NCBI GenBank assembly: GCA_007134215.1 | Contig: SLLG01000321.1 | Location: 1-45,657 of the forward strand | DNA: 45,657 nucleotides | Origin: Opitutales bacterium | Lineage (GTDB): Bacteria; Verrucomicrobiota; Verrucomicrobiia; Opitutales; Oceanipulchritudinaceae | Direction: 5' to 3' | In this document: one piece after another, positions 26,048 to 34,117 of the stretch | Position numbering within the stretch: position 1 is the stretch's first letter | How the letters are laid out: each line of letters begins with the position of its first letter | Position numbers and translations under genes: made by a program | Notes under the pieces: generated by a model | Database searches by the model: none | The model's input: the letters and a program-made list of their open reading frames with translations, nothing else | What the model was told of the DNA's origin: nothing

Positions 26048-26884
26048 ATGGAATACCTTTTGATCGACAACGGTTCGCTGCGGGCGGCGTCTTACCTCAA
26101 TCTCCGGGCGGTGGCCGCAGCGCTTGGGCGGCGCGTTGGCGCGCGCGTGCACCCCGTCTCCCTCCTGCATTCGCGCAAGATCGATCCGGCGGAGCTGGGA
26201 GGGGAGCGTGCGTGGACGTTCGAGCCGTTCGTGCGGGCGCGGATCGCGGCGGGGGTGCGGTCTTTCGGTATCCTCCCCTTTTTCTTCGGTCCCACCGGCG
26301 CGATCGCCCGCTACCTCCCGGAGCGCCTTGAGGCCCTCCGCGCCCGCCACGGCTCGTTCGCGGTGGCGTGCGCGCCTTTTCTTTTCGACGGTGACGCCGG
26401 AATCGACCGCGCGGTGGCGGAGATTGCGGCGGAAAACGTACGCCGATGCATCCGCGTGAACGGTCTCCGCCGCCCGCCGGTTGTTCTTGTCGACCACGGT
26501 TCGCCGCTCGCATCCGTTGCCTACGTGCGTGATTTCATCGCCGGACAGCTCAGCGTGCTCCTCGGGCCGGAGGCCGCGCGAGTCGGCGCTGCCTCCATGG
26601 AGCGGCGCGAGGGCGCCGAATATGCGTTTAACGAGCCGCTGTTGGAGCGGCGCCTGCGCTCGGAAGGCTACGACTCCGGCGATGTCGTCGTGGCCATGCT
26701 TTTCCTCTCGCCCGGACGCCACGCCGGTCCCGACGGCGATGTCGCCGCCATCTGCGCGGCGGCGGAGGAGAACCGTCCGGGCCTGCGCTGCCACATGACC
26801 GACCTCGTCGGCACCCGCCCGGAGATCATCGACCTCCTCGCCAACCGCTTCGCCGCGCTTGAAAGCCGTCCGGTCGCCCTCTGA
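26048..26884 (+). CDS. Tandem CbiX-type sirohydrochlorin chelatase
   Basis: 278 aa. The C-terminal half has the CbiX/SirB active-site pair: VVLVDHGSP with His150 and FLSPGRHAGPDGD with His225. The N-terminal half has the same fold pattern but the two His are missing (LLIDNGSL at 4-11 and PFFFGPTGAIARYLPE at about 77-92). So it is a two-domain chelatase with, it seems, one working site. It probably inserts iron (or cobalt) into sirohydrochlorin; metal choice cannot be told. With cobA it lacks only a precorrin-2 dehydrogenase, not present in the window. Confidence 0.8.
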   Translation: MEYLLIDNGSLRAASYLNLRAVAAALGRRVGARVHPVSLLHSRKIDPAELGGERAWTFEPFVRARIAAGVRSFGILPFFFGPTGAIARYLPERLEALRARHGSFAVACAPFLFDGDAGIDRAVAEIAAENVRRCIRVNGLRRPPVVLVDHGSPLASVAYVRDFIAGQLSVLLGPEAARVGAASMERREGAEYAFNEPLLERRLRSEGYDSGDVVVAMLFLSPGRHAGPDGDVAAICAAAEENRPGLRCHMTDLVGTRPEIIDLLANRFAALESRPVAL

Positions 26885-26924
26885 CCACGCCCGCAGAATG
26901 AAATCCTTCTGTCAATTATTATAA

Positions 26925-26961
26925 CTCTGAGCTAATATAGTTCTCAGAGAAAAAACAAAAT
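26925..26961. repeat. RAYT-upstream motif, copy 3, in an AT-rich island with inverted repeat
   Basis: CTCTGAG (26925-26931) and CTCAGAG (26943-26949) form an inverted repeat; the second lies in the perfect palindrome TTCTCAGAGAA (26941-26951). It continues as CTCAGAGAAAAAACAAAAT (26943-26961), very like the motif before the left-edge RAYT. No RAYT reading frame follows that I can align with confidence. The island (about 26905-27010) stands out from GC-rich flanks between the chelatase gene and serS; the rest of that 285-base gap shows no gene. Confidence 0.55.
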
Positions 26962-27169
26962 CGCATTCTGATCAAATATCCGCGTAAAACATCTTATTCG
27001 TAATTTTAGTCGGGCACCACGAAGCCGTCTCGTATCATTGATTTGTTGTGGACGGCATTTCGGGGATCGGTGCGGGAAATCGGCGCGGTTCGGATGGAAA
27101 AGGGATTGCCCGGCGTGGGGGCGGGATGAAGTATGGCGGGCTTTTGCATTCCGGAACCGGAGACATGCC

Positions 27170-28444
27170 ATGCTGGACCTAAAGTATTTTCGGGAAAACA
27201 CCGACGCCGTGCGCGCCGGTGTGGCGAAGAAGAAGTTCGCCTGTGACATCGACGCCGTGCTCGCGCTCGACGAAGAGCGGCGGCGCATTATCCATGACGC
27301 GGAGACCCGCCGGGCGGAGCAGAAGGCGGCCAACGCAGCGATGGCGAAGCTGCCCAAGGGCTCGGATGAGTTCCGGGAGCAGTTGGCGCGCATGCGCGAG
27401 CTGGCGGCGCAGGTGAAAGCGCTCCAGGCGGAGCAGGCGGAGGTCGAGGCGAAGTGGAAGACCGCGTTCATGGCGGTGCCAAATCTCCCGCACGAGTCGG
27501 TCCCGCCCGGCGACAGCGAGGCCGACAATGTTGTTGTCGCGCAGTGGGGCGATCCGGAGGCGACCGCGGCCGGTGCGGCGGCGGTGCCGCACTGGGAGCT
27601 GCCGGGTTTCGCCGGATATGTGGACCTCGGTCGCGGAGCGAAGGTGACGGGCGCGGGATGGCCCTTCTTTGTCGGCGACATGGCGCGCCTCGTGCGCGCG
27701 CTGCTCCAGTTTTTTCTCGAGGAGAACACGCGCGCGAGCTTCACCGAGATGATGCCGCCGATCTGCGTGAACGCCGAGAGCGCGACGGCCACCGGGCAAC
27801 TGCCCGACAAGGAGGGGCAGATGTATGAGGTTCCCGGTGATGGTCTCTATGTGATCCCCACGGCGGAGGTGCCGGTGACCAACTACTACCGCGACGAGAT
27901 TCTTGCCGAGGACGACCTTCCGCTCCACGCCTGTGCCTACACCCCGTGTTTCCGGCGCGAGGCGGGAAGTCACGGGAAGGATGTGCGCGGCCTCAACCGG
28001 GTGCATCAGTTCGACAAGGTCGAACTGGTCAAATGGGTGCATCCCGACAAGAGTTTCGAGGAACTCGAGTCGCTCCGCGAACACGCCGAGGGCCTCCTGA
28101 AAAAGCTCGAGCTGCCCTTCCGCACGCTCCTCATGTGCTCGGGCGACATCGGTTTTCCCCACGCCAAGCAATACGACCTCGAGGTGTGGGCCGCCGGGCA
28201 GGGCCGCTGGCTGGAGGTGTCAAGTTGCAGCAATTTCACCGATTTTCAGGCGCGCCGCGCCAACATCCGCTTCCGCGACGCGGAGGGCAAACCGCGTGTT
28301 GTCCACACACTCAACGGATCGGGCCTCGCTGTGCCGCGCGTTCTCGCCGCCCTTCTCGAAAACAATGCGGACAAGGCGGGCCGCGTGCAGTTGCCGCAAG
28401 TGCTGCGCCCGTGGTTCGGGGCGGACACGTTTCCCCGCGGGTGA
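27170..28444 (+). CDS. serS: Seryl-tRNA synthetase
   Basis: 424 aa class II synthetase. N-terminal tRNA-binding coiled-coil arm (DEERRRIIHDAETRRAEQKAANAAMAK ... MRELAAQVKALQAEQAEVEAKW), then the catalytic core. Motif 2 is CAYTPCFRREAGSHGKDVRGLNRVHQFDKVE and motif 3 is HTLNGSGLAVPRVLAALLEN. The ATG at 27170 begins MLDLKYFRENTDAV, the usual SerS start, with GGAG upstream. Confidence 0.97.
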   Translation: MLDLKYFRENTDAVRAGVAKKKFACDIDAVLALDEERRRIIHDAETRRAEQKAANAAMAKLPKGSDEFREQLARMRELAAQVKALQAEQAEVEAKWKTAFMAVPNLPHESVPPGDSEADNVVVAQWGDPEATAAGAAAVPHWELPGFAGYVDLGRGAKVTGAGWPFFVGDMARLVRALLQFFLEENTRASFTEMMPPICVNAESATATGQLPDKEGQMYEVPGDGLYVIPTAEVPVTNYYRDEILAEDDLPLHACAYTPCFRREAGSHGKDVRGLNRVHQFDKVELVKWVHPDKSFEELESLREHAEGLLKKLELPFRTLLMCSGDIGFPHAKQYDLEVWAAGQGRWLEVSSCSNFTDFQARRANIRFRDAEGKPRVVHTLNGSGLAVPRVLAALLENNADKAGRVQLPQVLRPWFGADTFPRG

Positions 28445-28464
28445 GCTTCGGTGGAAGGAAGCGC

Positions 28465-28854
28465 TTAACCGTCGTCTCCACGCATAACGCTGCGGACGAT
28501 ACGGATGAGGCGCTGCCCGGAGATGCGGATGCGGAAGGCGCCCCGCCGCGCCGACATCGAGACAAACTTGTGCTGGTAAAAGTCGATGTCGTGGCGGATG
28601 TCGTTGAAATTGCGCTCGTTCGCAATGCGCTCGATAAGCTTGCGCTCGTGGAAAAAGAAATCGCCGCTAAACAGCTCAATCCACGGAAAGAGAATCCTGG
28701 CACGGCGGAAGAGGCAGCGGCGCATCACTTCGCGCTCAAACCGCTCGGGCGGGCAGGACAGTTCGCGGCAGAAGTGATCTTTGAAGGTTCCGTTGGGTGA
28801 GCCGGACTCCAGCGGGGGCATTTCGGAAAGCGACATTTCGATTGTGCAGGCCAT
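28465..28854 (-). CDS. Small uncharacterised protein
   Basis: 129 aa, family not recognised. The core FKDHFCRELSCPPERFEREVMRRCLFRRARILFPWIELFSGDFF looks well ordered, with Cys spaced as in a conserved domain, followed by a basic helix (FFHERKLIERIANERNFNDIRHDIDFYQHKF) and a basic tail (SARRGAFRIRISGQRLIRIVRSVMR). No signal peptide or membrane segment. Start could be Met1 or Met7. It is convergent with serS, 20 bases away. I judge it real from composition and codon use; function unknown. Confidence 0.6.
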   Translation of the reverse strand: MACTIEMSLSEMPPLESGSPNGTFKDHFCRELSCPPERFEREVMRRCLFRRARILFPWIELFSGDFFFHERKLIERIANERNFNDIRHDIDFYQHKFVSMSARRGAFRIRISGQRLIRIVRSVMRGDDG

Positions 28855-28936
28855 TGAATTGTGGGTCGAAGATCGGTAAAAGACAACTGAGGTTGTGTTA
28901 TTGGGGGCAACTCCGGACGCTGCGGCAAAGCTTTTT

Positions 28937-28958
28937 TACGAAATAAAGTATTTACCAT
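28937..28958 (+). repeat. Possible RAYT 5' remnant, very short
   Basis: TACGAAATAAAGT then ATTTACCAT resembles TACGAATAAAGT and GTTTATCAT in the RAYT reading frame (codons 4-16), as if the 14 bases between had been lost. It lies in an AT-rich patch of the 207-base gap between divergent genes. It could be chance; no TTCTCWGAGAA palindrome is nearby. Confidence 0.2.
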
Positions 28959-29061
28959 CGAATATTGGGGAATTTCCTTAGGTGCTTTTTCAGGCCGAGG
29001 CTGCGGCGTGCGTGGCAAAGTTCCTCGCATTTCCGAAAAACCCGCGCATAGTACGGGGATA

Positions 29062-29514
29062 ATGGAAATGACCACGTGCACAGGATTCGATGATAAGCGC
29101 GCGCGCCTCGAAGAAGACCTTGCGGCCTTGCCCGACGCGTACGAGCGCTTCGGCTACTTGGTCGACCTCGGGCGTTCTCATCCCGGTCTTTCCGCGGAGG
29201 AGCAGACACCGGAGCGCAAGGTCGAGGGCTGCGTGTCCAACGTCCATTTACTGGAGGCGCTCGAAGATGGTCGCTGCCAGTTCCGGGTGGAGGCCGACTC
29301 CGCCATCGTCAAGGGAATCGCCGCGCTCCTCTGCGATCTCTACACTGGCGAAACCCCGGAGTGTGTCATCGCGCGCGAGCCGGATTTCCTCGAGGAATTC
29401 GGCATCACCCAGCATCTCTCGCCCAACCGGCGCAACGGCCTCACGCAAGTCTACAAACGCATGAAAGCCTTTGCCGTGCAGGCGATTGCGGCGGAGGAAG
29501 CCGCACGGTCCTGA
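29062..29514 (+). CDS. sufE: SufE-type cysteine desulfuration protein
   Basis: 150 aa from the ATG at 29062 (GGGGAT upstream). Accepts sulfur from SufS and passes it to the SufBCD scaffold. The active Cys57 is in KVEGCVSNVHL; EQTPERKVEGC and LSPNRRNGLTQVYKRMKAFA are family hallmarks. No other suf gene is nearby. It is followed by the TatD-like gene after 10 bases, probably co-transcribed. Confidence 0.9.
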   Translation: MEMTTCTGFDDKRARLEEDLAALPDAYERFGYLVDLGRSHPGLSAEEQTPERKVEGCVSNVHLLEALEDGRCQFRVEADSAIVKGIAALLCDLYTGETPECVIAREPDFLEEFGITQHLSPNRRNGLTQVYKRMKAFAVQAIAAEEAARS

Positions 29515-29524
29515 CAACGGCGGC

Positions 29525-30343
29525 GTGCACTGCGACGCCCATACCCACTTGCAGGATCCCCGCTTCGGCGCGGCCGGTCTGGATGTGTCCGCCTGGCTTC
29601 GGGAGCGCTCCGGATCGTATGCCTGCGCCGTCAATGCCACAGACGAAGCGGACTGGGACGCCGTCGCGCTGCTTGCAGGGCGTCCCGGAGTCTTTCCCGC
29701 CTATGGTCTGCATCCATGGAAGGTCGCGGCGCGCCGTCCCGGCTGGGAAGACCGCCTGCGCGCGCGCCTTGAAGGCGATCCGCGCGCGGGGGTCGGCGAG
29801 ACGGGGCTCGACCGTTGGATCGAGGGCCATGATCTCGACGACCAACTGCGTGTCTTCAGCACCCACATGGAGATTGCCGCCGAGCTGAACCGCCCGCTCA
29901 CTGTCCACTGCCTGCGCGCGTGGGGTTCCATGCGCGGGCGCCTTGCGGCGGGGCCGCTGCCGGACCGCGGATTCCTCCTCCATGCATACGGAGGTCCGGC
30001 GGAGATGCTTGGCGAGTTTATCGGCATGGGTGCGTATTTCTCGTTCTCCACCTACTTCACCGACCCGCGCCGCCACCGTGTGCGTGATACCTTCGCCCGT
30101 GTGCCGGCGGAGCGTCTCCTCGTTGAAACCGACGCCCCCGCCATGCCGCCGCCCCGGCAACGCAACGAAAACCTCCTCGAGGACCCGGAGGACGGCAGCA
30201 TCCTCAACCACCCGGCGAATCTTTCCCTCGCCCTCGCGGCCCTCGCTGAAATCCGCGGTGAATCGGTCGCCGCCCTCGAACAACGCACCGCCAAAAACTT
30301 TATCCGCTGGTGGGGCGCCCCGGCGGCGGATTACCGGCGCTGA
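29525..30343 (+). CDS. TatD-family metal-dependent hydrolase
   Basis: 272 aa from a GTG at 29525, which puts the metal-binding HxH (CDAHTHLQD) at residues 2-8 as in TatD. Further ligands: Glu in GVGETGLD, His in TVHCLRAW, His in LLHAYGG and Asp in LLVETDAPAM. TatD proteins are Mg-dependent 3'-5' exonucleases acting in DNA repair; some family members have other substrates. Upstream in-frame starts would overlap sufE. Ends 41 bases before the convergent ATPase gene. Confidence 0.85.
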   Translation: MHCDAHTHLQDPRFGAAGLDVSAWLRERSGSYACAVNATDEADWDAVALLAGRPGVFPAYGLHPWKVAARRPGWEDRLRARLEGDPRAGVGETGLDRWIEGHDLDDQLRVFSTHMEIAAELNRPLTVHCLRAWGSMRGRLAAGPLPDRGFLLHAYGGPAEMLGEFIGMGAYFSFSTYFTDPRRHRVRDTFARVPAERLLVETDAPAMPPPRQRNENLLEDPEDGSILNHPANLSLALAALAEIRGESVAALEQRTAKNFIRWWGAPAADYRR

Positions 30344-30353
30344 ACCGTGCGGC

Positions 30354-30373
30354 GCGGGGCGTCGACGCCCCGC
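30354..30373. repeat. Perfect 20-bp GC palindrome between convergent genes
   Basis: GCGGGGCGTC and GACGCCCCGC meet with no spacer. It occupies half of the 41-base gap between the TatD gene and the ATPase gene, where it could act on both mRNA ends. It shares the GGGCGTC/GACGCCC core with other hairpins of the window and is a REP candidate. Confidence 0.6.
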
Positions 30374-30384
30374 TGCTGCGGAAC

Positions 30385-32133
30385 TTACGGATCGTTTTCC
30401 CGGAGCCGCAGGGAGCGGAGGCGGTTGAGGGCGGCGGCGAGTTCGAGGGGGCGGAAGGCGGTCCAGTCGCCGGAGGGGTGCGGGCCGTCGAGGACGCCGA
30501 GCCCCTCGCGGGCGATGAGGGCGGCGACGCCGTGGACGAGCCGGGGGAGGCTGGCTTCGTCGTCCGTCCGGGCGTTTTCGGCGAATTCGCGGAGGACGAG
30601 GAGGGCTTCGCCGATGGCGCGGATCTGGCCGGGGTCGACGATCTGGCTGACGGCGGAAAGGTCGATGTCCTCGCGTCCGAACTCGATGGCGCGGGTGGCG
30701 CGGGCGCGGATGCGGACGTCGCGCCGTCCCTTGGCGGGGTCGATGGATTGGGCGTCGAGGCGACGCGGGGGCGGGTCATGGGGCCACGGGGCGGCGTCGC
30801 CGCCGGCGCGGCCGGTTGGCAGCGCGCGCACGATTTCGCGTGCCTCCGCCGTGGCGTCGGTGCAGTCGTAGGCGTCCATGCGGAGGACGCGGTCGGCGAT
30901 TTCGAGGTAGTCGCCGCATCCTCCGGAGACGAGGACACTGCTGACGCCGAGGGTGTCGGCGAGGTGGCGGGCGCGCTCGATGAAGGGGGTGATGGGCTCG
31001 GCCCTGCCGCGCACGAGGGCCTGCATGCGGGCGTCACGGATCATGAGGTTAGTGGCGCAGGTATCTTCGTCGAGGAGGAGGACGCGCGCGCCCGCCTCGA
31101 TGCCCTCGATGATGTTCGCGGCCTGACTGGTGCTGCCGCTTGCGTTTTCGGTGGAGAACGCGCGGGTGGTGCGGCCGCCGGGCAGGTCGCCGATGAAGGG
31201 GCGCAGATCGACGCCGCGGACCGCGCGCCCGTCTTCGGCGCGGATCTTGAGGGCGGTGTCGTCGGTCACCACGGACTCCCGTCCGTCGCCGGGGATATGG
31301 TTGTAGACGCCGTGTTCAAGGGCGGCGAGGAGAGTGCTCTTGCCGTGGAAGCCGCCACCGGCGATGACGGTGACGCCGCGCGGCAGGCCCATGCCGCTGA
31401 CGCGCCCGGTGTGCGGGAGGTCGATGGACACACGCAGGCTGTCCGGGCTGGCAAAGGGCACGGCGTCGCCGCCGAGGGGGCGCGGATCGACCCCGGAGCG
31501 CCGCGGGAGGACGGCGCCGTCGGCGACAAAGGCGACGAGCCCGCGCGCGGGAAGGGCTTCGCGGAGGGCGTCGGCGTCTTCGTTGGTGTCAAGGTGGCGG
31601 CGGAGGGCTTCGCTGTCGAGCGCGGCGAAGAAGAGCGAGCGGTCGACGACGGCGGGGATCGTTTCGGTGAGCAGCGCTTCGGCCTCGCGTCCGAGGATGC
31701 GCCGCCCCGCCGCCGGCAGCCCCGCGACGAAGCGCGCCTCAACAAAGCCGTCGCCAAGGACGACGGACGAACGTTCGAGGATTTCCTGCCCCGGGCGCGC
31801 CATCTCCACGATGCCGCTTTTCCCGGAGCCGGTTCGCCCGCGGGCGTCCGCGCAGGCCTCAGCGAAGCGCCGGGCGAGAAAGTCGCGCAGGGCTACGCGG
31901 CGGCTGCGGTTGTGCAGGCCAGCTTCGGCGAGCCCGCTCTCGGCGAGGGCGACGCGCGCCCGCAGGCGGCTGGGCGCGGCAAAGGGATCGCCCTGTACAT
32001 GGTCGACGAAGAGGGTGCAGCGGTCGAGTCGGTAGCCGCCGCGCAATCCCTTGTAGGCCGGGTACCCCCGCCCGTCCATCCGCCGAAGCCGCTCCCGCAG
32101 GGCGGCGGCACTCTCCAGAGGCTCCGAATCCAT
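30385..32133 (-). CDS. Predicted ATPase of the ABC class (COG3044 type)
   Basis: 582 aa from the ATG at 32133. N-terminal domain with RMDGRGYPAYKGLRGGY and LFVDHVQGDPFAAPS, then an ATPase core with a P-loop (VIAGGGFHGKSTLL), a likely signature region (STENASGSTSQAANIIEGIEAG) and a Walker B (ARVLLLDEDTCATN). The family is widespread but uncharacterised. There are no membrane segments and no transporter partner, so it is not a transporter ATPase in any obvious way. The C-terminal helical domain has SQIVDPGQIRAIGEAL. It stands alone, convergent with tatD. Confidence 0.85.
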   Translation of the reverse strand: MDSEPLESAAALRERLRRMDGRGYPAYKGLRGGYRLDRCTLFVDHVQGDPFAAPSRLRARVALAESGLAEAGLHNRSRRVALRDFLARRFAEACADARGRTGSGKSGIVEMARPGQEILERSSVVLGDGFVEARFVAGLPAAGRRILGREAEALLTETIPAVVDRSLFFAALDSEALRRHLDTNEDADALREALPARGLVAFVADGAVLPRRSGVDPRPLGGDAVPFASPDSLRVSIDLPHTGRVSGMGLPRGVTVIAGGGFHGKSTLLAALEHGVYNHIPGDGRESVVTDDTALKIRAEDGRAVRGVDLRPFIGDLPGGRTTRAFSTENASGSTSQAANIIEGIEAGARVLLLDEDTCATNLMIRDARMQALVRGRAEPITPFIERARHLADTLGVSSVLVSGGCGDYLEIADRVLRMDAYDCTDATAEAREIVRALPTGRAGGDAAPWPHDPPPRRLDAQSIDPAKGRRDVRIRARATRAIEFGREDIDLSAVSQIVDPGQIRAIGEALLVLREFAENARTDDEASLPRLVHGVAALIAREGLGVLDGPHPSGDWTAFRPLELAAALNRLRSLRLRENDP

Positions 32134-32213
32134 GGCCGGAAGGCTTTGGCGGTACCCGGCGGAGGGCGAGACTGTTTTCCCTCCGCTCCGGTATCGACGA
32201 CGGCCGGAGTACC

Positions 32214-32645
32214 TCACCCGGCATACACCGTCCGGTCCGGCCAATGCCGGTGGAGCGCTTTGTCACGTGTTGCCAGCCGGGCTCCGTGGGCATGCGCGAC
32301 CTGCACCAGCCAGTAATCCATTATCTGCCGGTGTCCGGTGGCGCGGGAGAAAATCGCCGGGTCCGGCAGTTCGGTGGAAAAGAGGACTCTGCCGGGGTGG
32401 GGTCCGCGCAGTTCGGTCGCGACCACTTGTAATGCGCGGGCGCCGTCAAGGACCGCCGTGCCGAGAATCGCCGGATTCATCAGCAGCCGCATGGCCGCGA
32501 GATGGGTCTCCACTGCAATCCCCCAACCAAACGGCTTGTGCGCGTCCAGCCACCGCCGGGCACTCCGGTGGCCCGCGTGCCCCTCATACAGCGCGGCAAA
32601 GAATAGATCGTTGTCGACGACGTGGCGAACGGCGGGCTCAGTCAT
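32214..32645 (-). CDS. vapC: PIN-domain toxin, VapC type
   Basis: 143 aa from the ATG at 32645. All four acidic PIN residues are visible: Asp11 (VVDNDLFFAALY), Glu46 (AVETHLA), Asp110 (QIMDYWLVQVA) and Asp128 (LATRDKAL). VapC toxins are Mg-dependent RNases that usually cut tRNA or rRNA. It overlaps the antitoxin gene by 8 bases, so the pair is coupled. Its target cannot be told from sequence. It sits next to the ATPase gene on the same strand, 80 bases away. Confidence 0.88.
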   Translation of the reverse strand: MTEPAVRHVVDNDLFFAALYEGHAGHRSARRWLDAHKPFGWGIAVETHLAAMRLLMNPAILGTAVLDGARALQVVATELRGPHPGRVLFSTELPDPAIFSRATGHRQIMDYWLVQVAHAHGARLATRDKALHRHWPDRTVYAG

Positions 32646-32883
32646 CAAGGGCATTGCGAACGTCATCGGGTGTGATTGCGCGGCTTCCCTCAGCCTTTTT
32701 CACGACCACGCGGCCCTCCGTCAGGTCGACGTCCGCCGGACGGGCGCCGGGTTTCTGGTAAACCTCCCGGACCGCATCGGTGACGAGCTTGCTCAGCGAT
32801 GCCACGCGCCGCCCGCCGCGCCGCGCCGACTCAAGCCGAAGCGTCTCTGCCACATCCGGAGGCAGATCCAATGTTGTTTTCAT
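32638..32883 (-). CDS. vapB: VapB-type antitoxin
   Basis: 81 aa. The N-terminal [22 protein letters not shown] with a following [15 protein letters not shown] reads as a ribbon-helix-helix DNA-binding domain. The acidic C-terminal part ([30 protein letters not shown]) would wrap the toxin. It lies directly upstream of vapC with an 8-base overlap. It is expected to repress its own promoter at 32893-32921. Confidence 0.85.
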   Translation of the reverse strand: MKTTLDLPPDVAETLRLESARRGGRRVASLSKLVTDAVREVYQKPGARPADVDLTEGRVVVKKAEGSRAITPDDVRNALDD

Positions 32884-32892
32884 GGTTTTATG

Positions 32893-32921
32893 GTATTACG
32901 GTCAAAGCGACCTTGTGTCAA
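32893..32921 (-). promoter_or_regulatory. Strong sigma70 promoter of vapBC with internal operator
   Basis: On the minus strand: TTGACA (32921-32916), spacer of 17, TAATAC (32898-32893), close to the ideal. The vapB ATG begins at 32883, only 9 bases past the -10 box, so the mRNA would have almost no leader. In the spacer GGTC-GCTTT-GACC (32912-32900) is an inverted repeat that VapBC could bind. Confidence 0.75.
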
Positions 32922-32975
32922 GAATTCGGTCTGCCTTCGCGCTGTTGCCCGGTTTACCTGTGTTGCGCGAAGGAG

Positions 32976-32994
32976 CGCGGGCGTCACGCCCGCG
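32976..32994. repeat. REP-like GC-rich hairpin
   Basis: CGCGGGCG (32976-32983), loop TCA, CGCCCGCG (32987-32994), a perfect 8-bp stem in the divergent gap between vapB and the exchanger gene. It shares its GGGCGTC core with the palindrome at 30354. No other gene is seen in the gap. Confidence 0.6.
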
Positions 32995-33071
32995 GAGAGG
33001 GTTCCGGGTGTTCCGCGGTACAATTGCTTTCGGCTTGCCCGCGGGCGGCGGGGAGCGCATGGACAATCGGC

Positions 33072-34043
33072 GTGGTATTGGACTACTCGACGTTCGCGGT
33101 CTGGGTGCTGCTGGTTGCGCTGGCCGCCGGTCTGGTCCTCCTGTATTTCGGAGGCAACTGGCTGACGGACGGGGCGGCGGCCCTTGCCCTGAAGCTGCGC
33201 ATCGAACCTGTCGTCATCGGCCTCACGGTGGTGTCGGTGTGCACGTCCGCACCGGAACTGGTGACTTCCTTCGTGAGCGGCGCGGCAGGCAATTCCGGTC
33301 TCGCGGTGGGCAATATCCTCGGCAGCAACCTTGCCAACCTCGGCCTCATTCTCGGCATCGCCGCGCTCATCCATCCCTTTACGGTGAAGGAACGGCTTAT
33401 CCGGGCGGAGGTGCCCATCCTCGTGGGGGTGACGGTGGTTTTCTACCTCTTTGCCATCGGCGGGTTCAACCGGATCGAGGGCGCGCTCCTGCTGCTGATG
33501 ACCGGTGCCTACCTCGTCTATGTCGTGAAGGCGAGCCGCCGCGTGCGCGCACCGTTTGTCGCGGAGGTGGAGGACGAGCTGAGCGGGGCGCGCCTTTCGG
33601 CGGTTCTGGCAGTCGTCCTGCTTCTCGGGGGCACCCTTGCGCTGACGGTCGGGGCCGAGCTTCTCGCCGGGGGCGGGGCGGAGCTGGCCCACCGTCTCGG
33701 CGTCTCGGACTTCATCATCGGGATCACCATCGTGGCGGTGGGGACGAGCCTGCCCGAACTGGCGGCCTGCATCGTCGCCGCCCTCAAGCGCCAGATGGAC
33801 CTCGTGGCGGGCAACCTTATCGGCTCCAACCTCTTCAACATGATGCTCATCGGCGGATCGGTGCCGCTCTTTTTCCCGCTCGCCGTCGACCCTGCGTGGC
33901 TTGCGCTCGAGTTTCCCGCCATGCTTGTGCTGACGCTCGTCATGTGGCGTTTCATCTGGACGGGTTGTCATGTCCACCGATGGGAGGCCGTGATTTTGCT
34001 GGCCCTCTATATCGGGATCATTCTTGCTTCCACACTCCGTTAG
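33072..34043 (+). CDS. CaCA-family cation (Na+/Ca2+ type) exchanger
   Basis: About 323 aa from a GTG at 33072 (no better start is in frame; a GGGGAG lies about 17 bases upstream). About ten hydrophobic segments in two homologous halves. Alpha repeats: [18 protein letters not shown] with [16 protein letters not shown], and [21 protein letters not shown] with [16 protein letters not shown]. These carry the ion-binding Glu and Asn residues of the YrbG/CaCA family. In the first repeat the usual GTS is CTS. Inner-membrane antiporter for Ca2+ or another cation. The downstream gpmI starts 74 bases later. Confidence 0.85.
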   Translation: MVLDYSTFAVWVLLVALAAGLVLLYFGGNWLTDGAAALALKLRIEPVVIGLTVVSVCTSAPELVTSFVSGAAGNSGLAVGNILGSNLANLGLILGIAALIHPFTVKERLIRAEVPILVGVTVVFYLFAIGGFNRIEGALLLLMTGAYLVYVVKASRRVRAPFVAEVEDELSGARLSAVLAVVLLLGGTLALTVGAELLAGGGAELAHRLGVSDFIIGITIVAVGTSLPELAACIVAALKRQMDLVAGNLIGSNLFNMMLIGGSVPLFFPLAVDPAWLALEFPAMLVLTLVMWRFIWTGCHVHRWEAVILLALYIGIILASTLR

Positions 34044-34052
34044 CGGAGGGAG

Positions 34053-34076
34053 CAGCGCCGGCTTCAGCGCCGACTT
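34053..34076. repeat. Two tandem 12-bp direct repeats
   Basis: CAGCGCCGGCTT and CAGCGCCGACTT, one base different, side by side between the exchanger gene and gpmI. No function is evident. Confidence 0.5.
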
Positions 34077-34117
34077 GCTTTTCCGGCCGCGCCGCCGCGC
34101 GCAAAATCTTTCTCACC

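Noticed and set aside
30310-32316. A 668-codon open frame on the plus strand
   Set aside because: Antisense to the ATPase with intact Walker motifs; low-complexity shadow.
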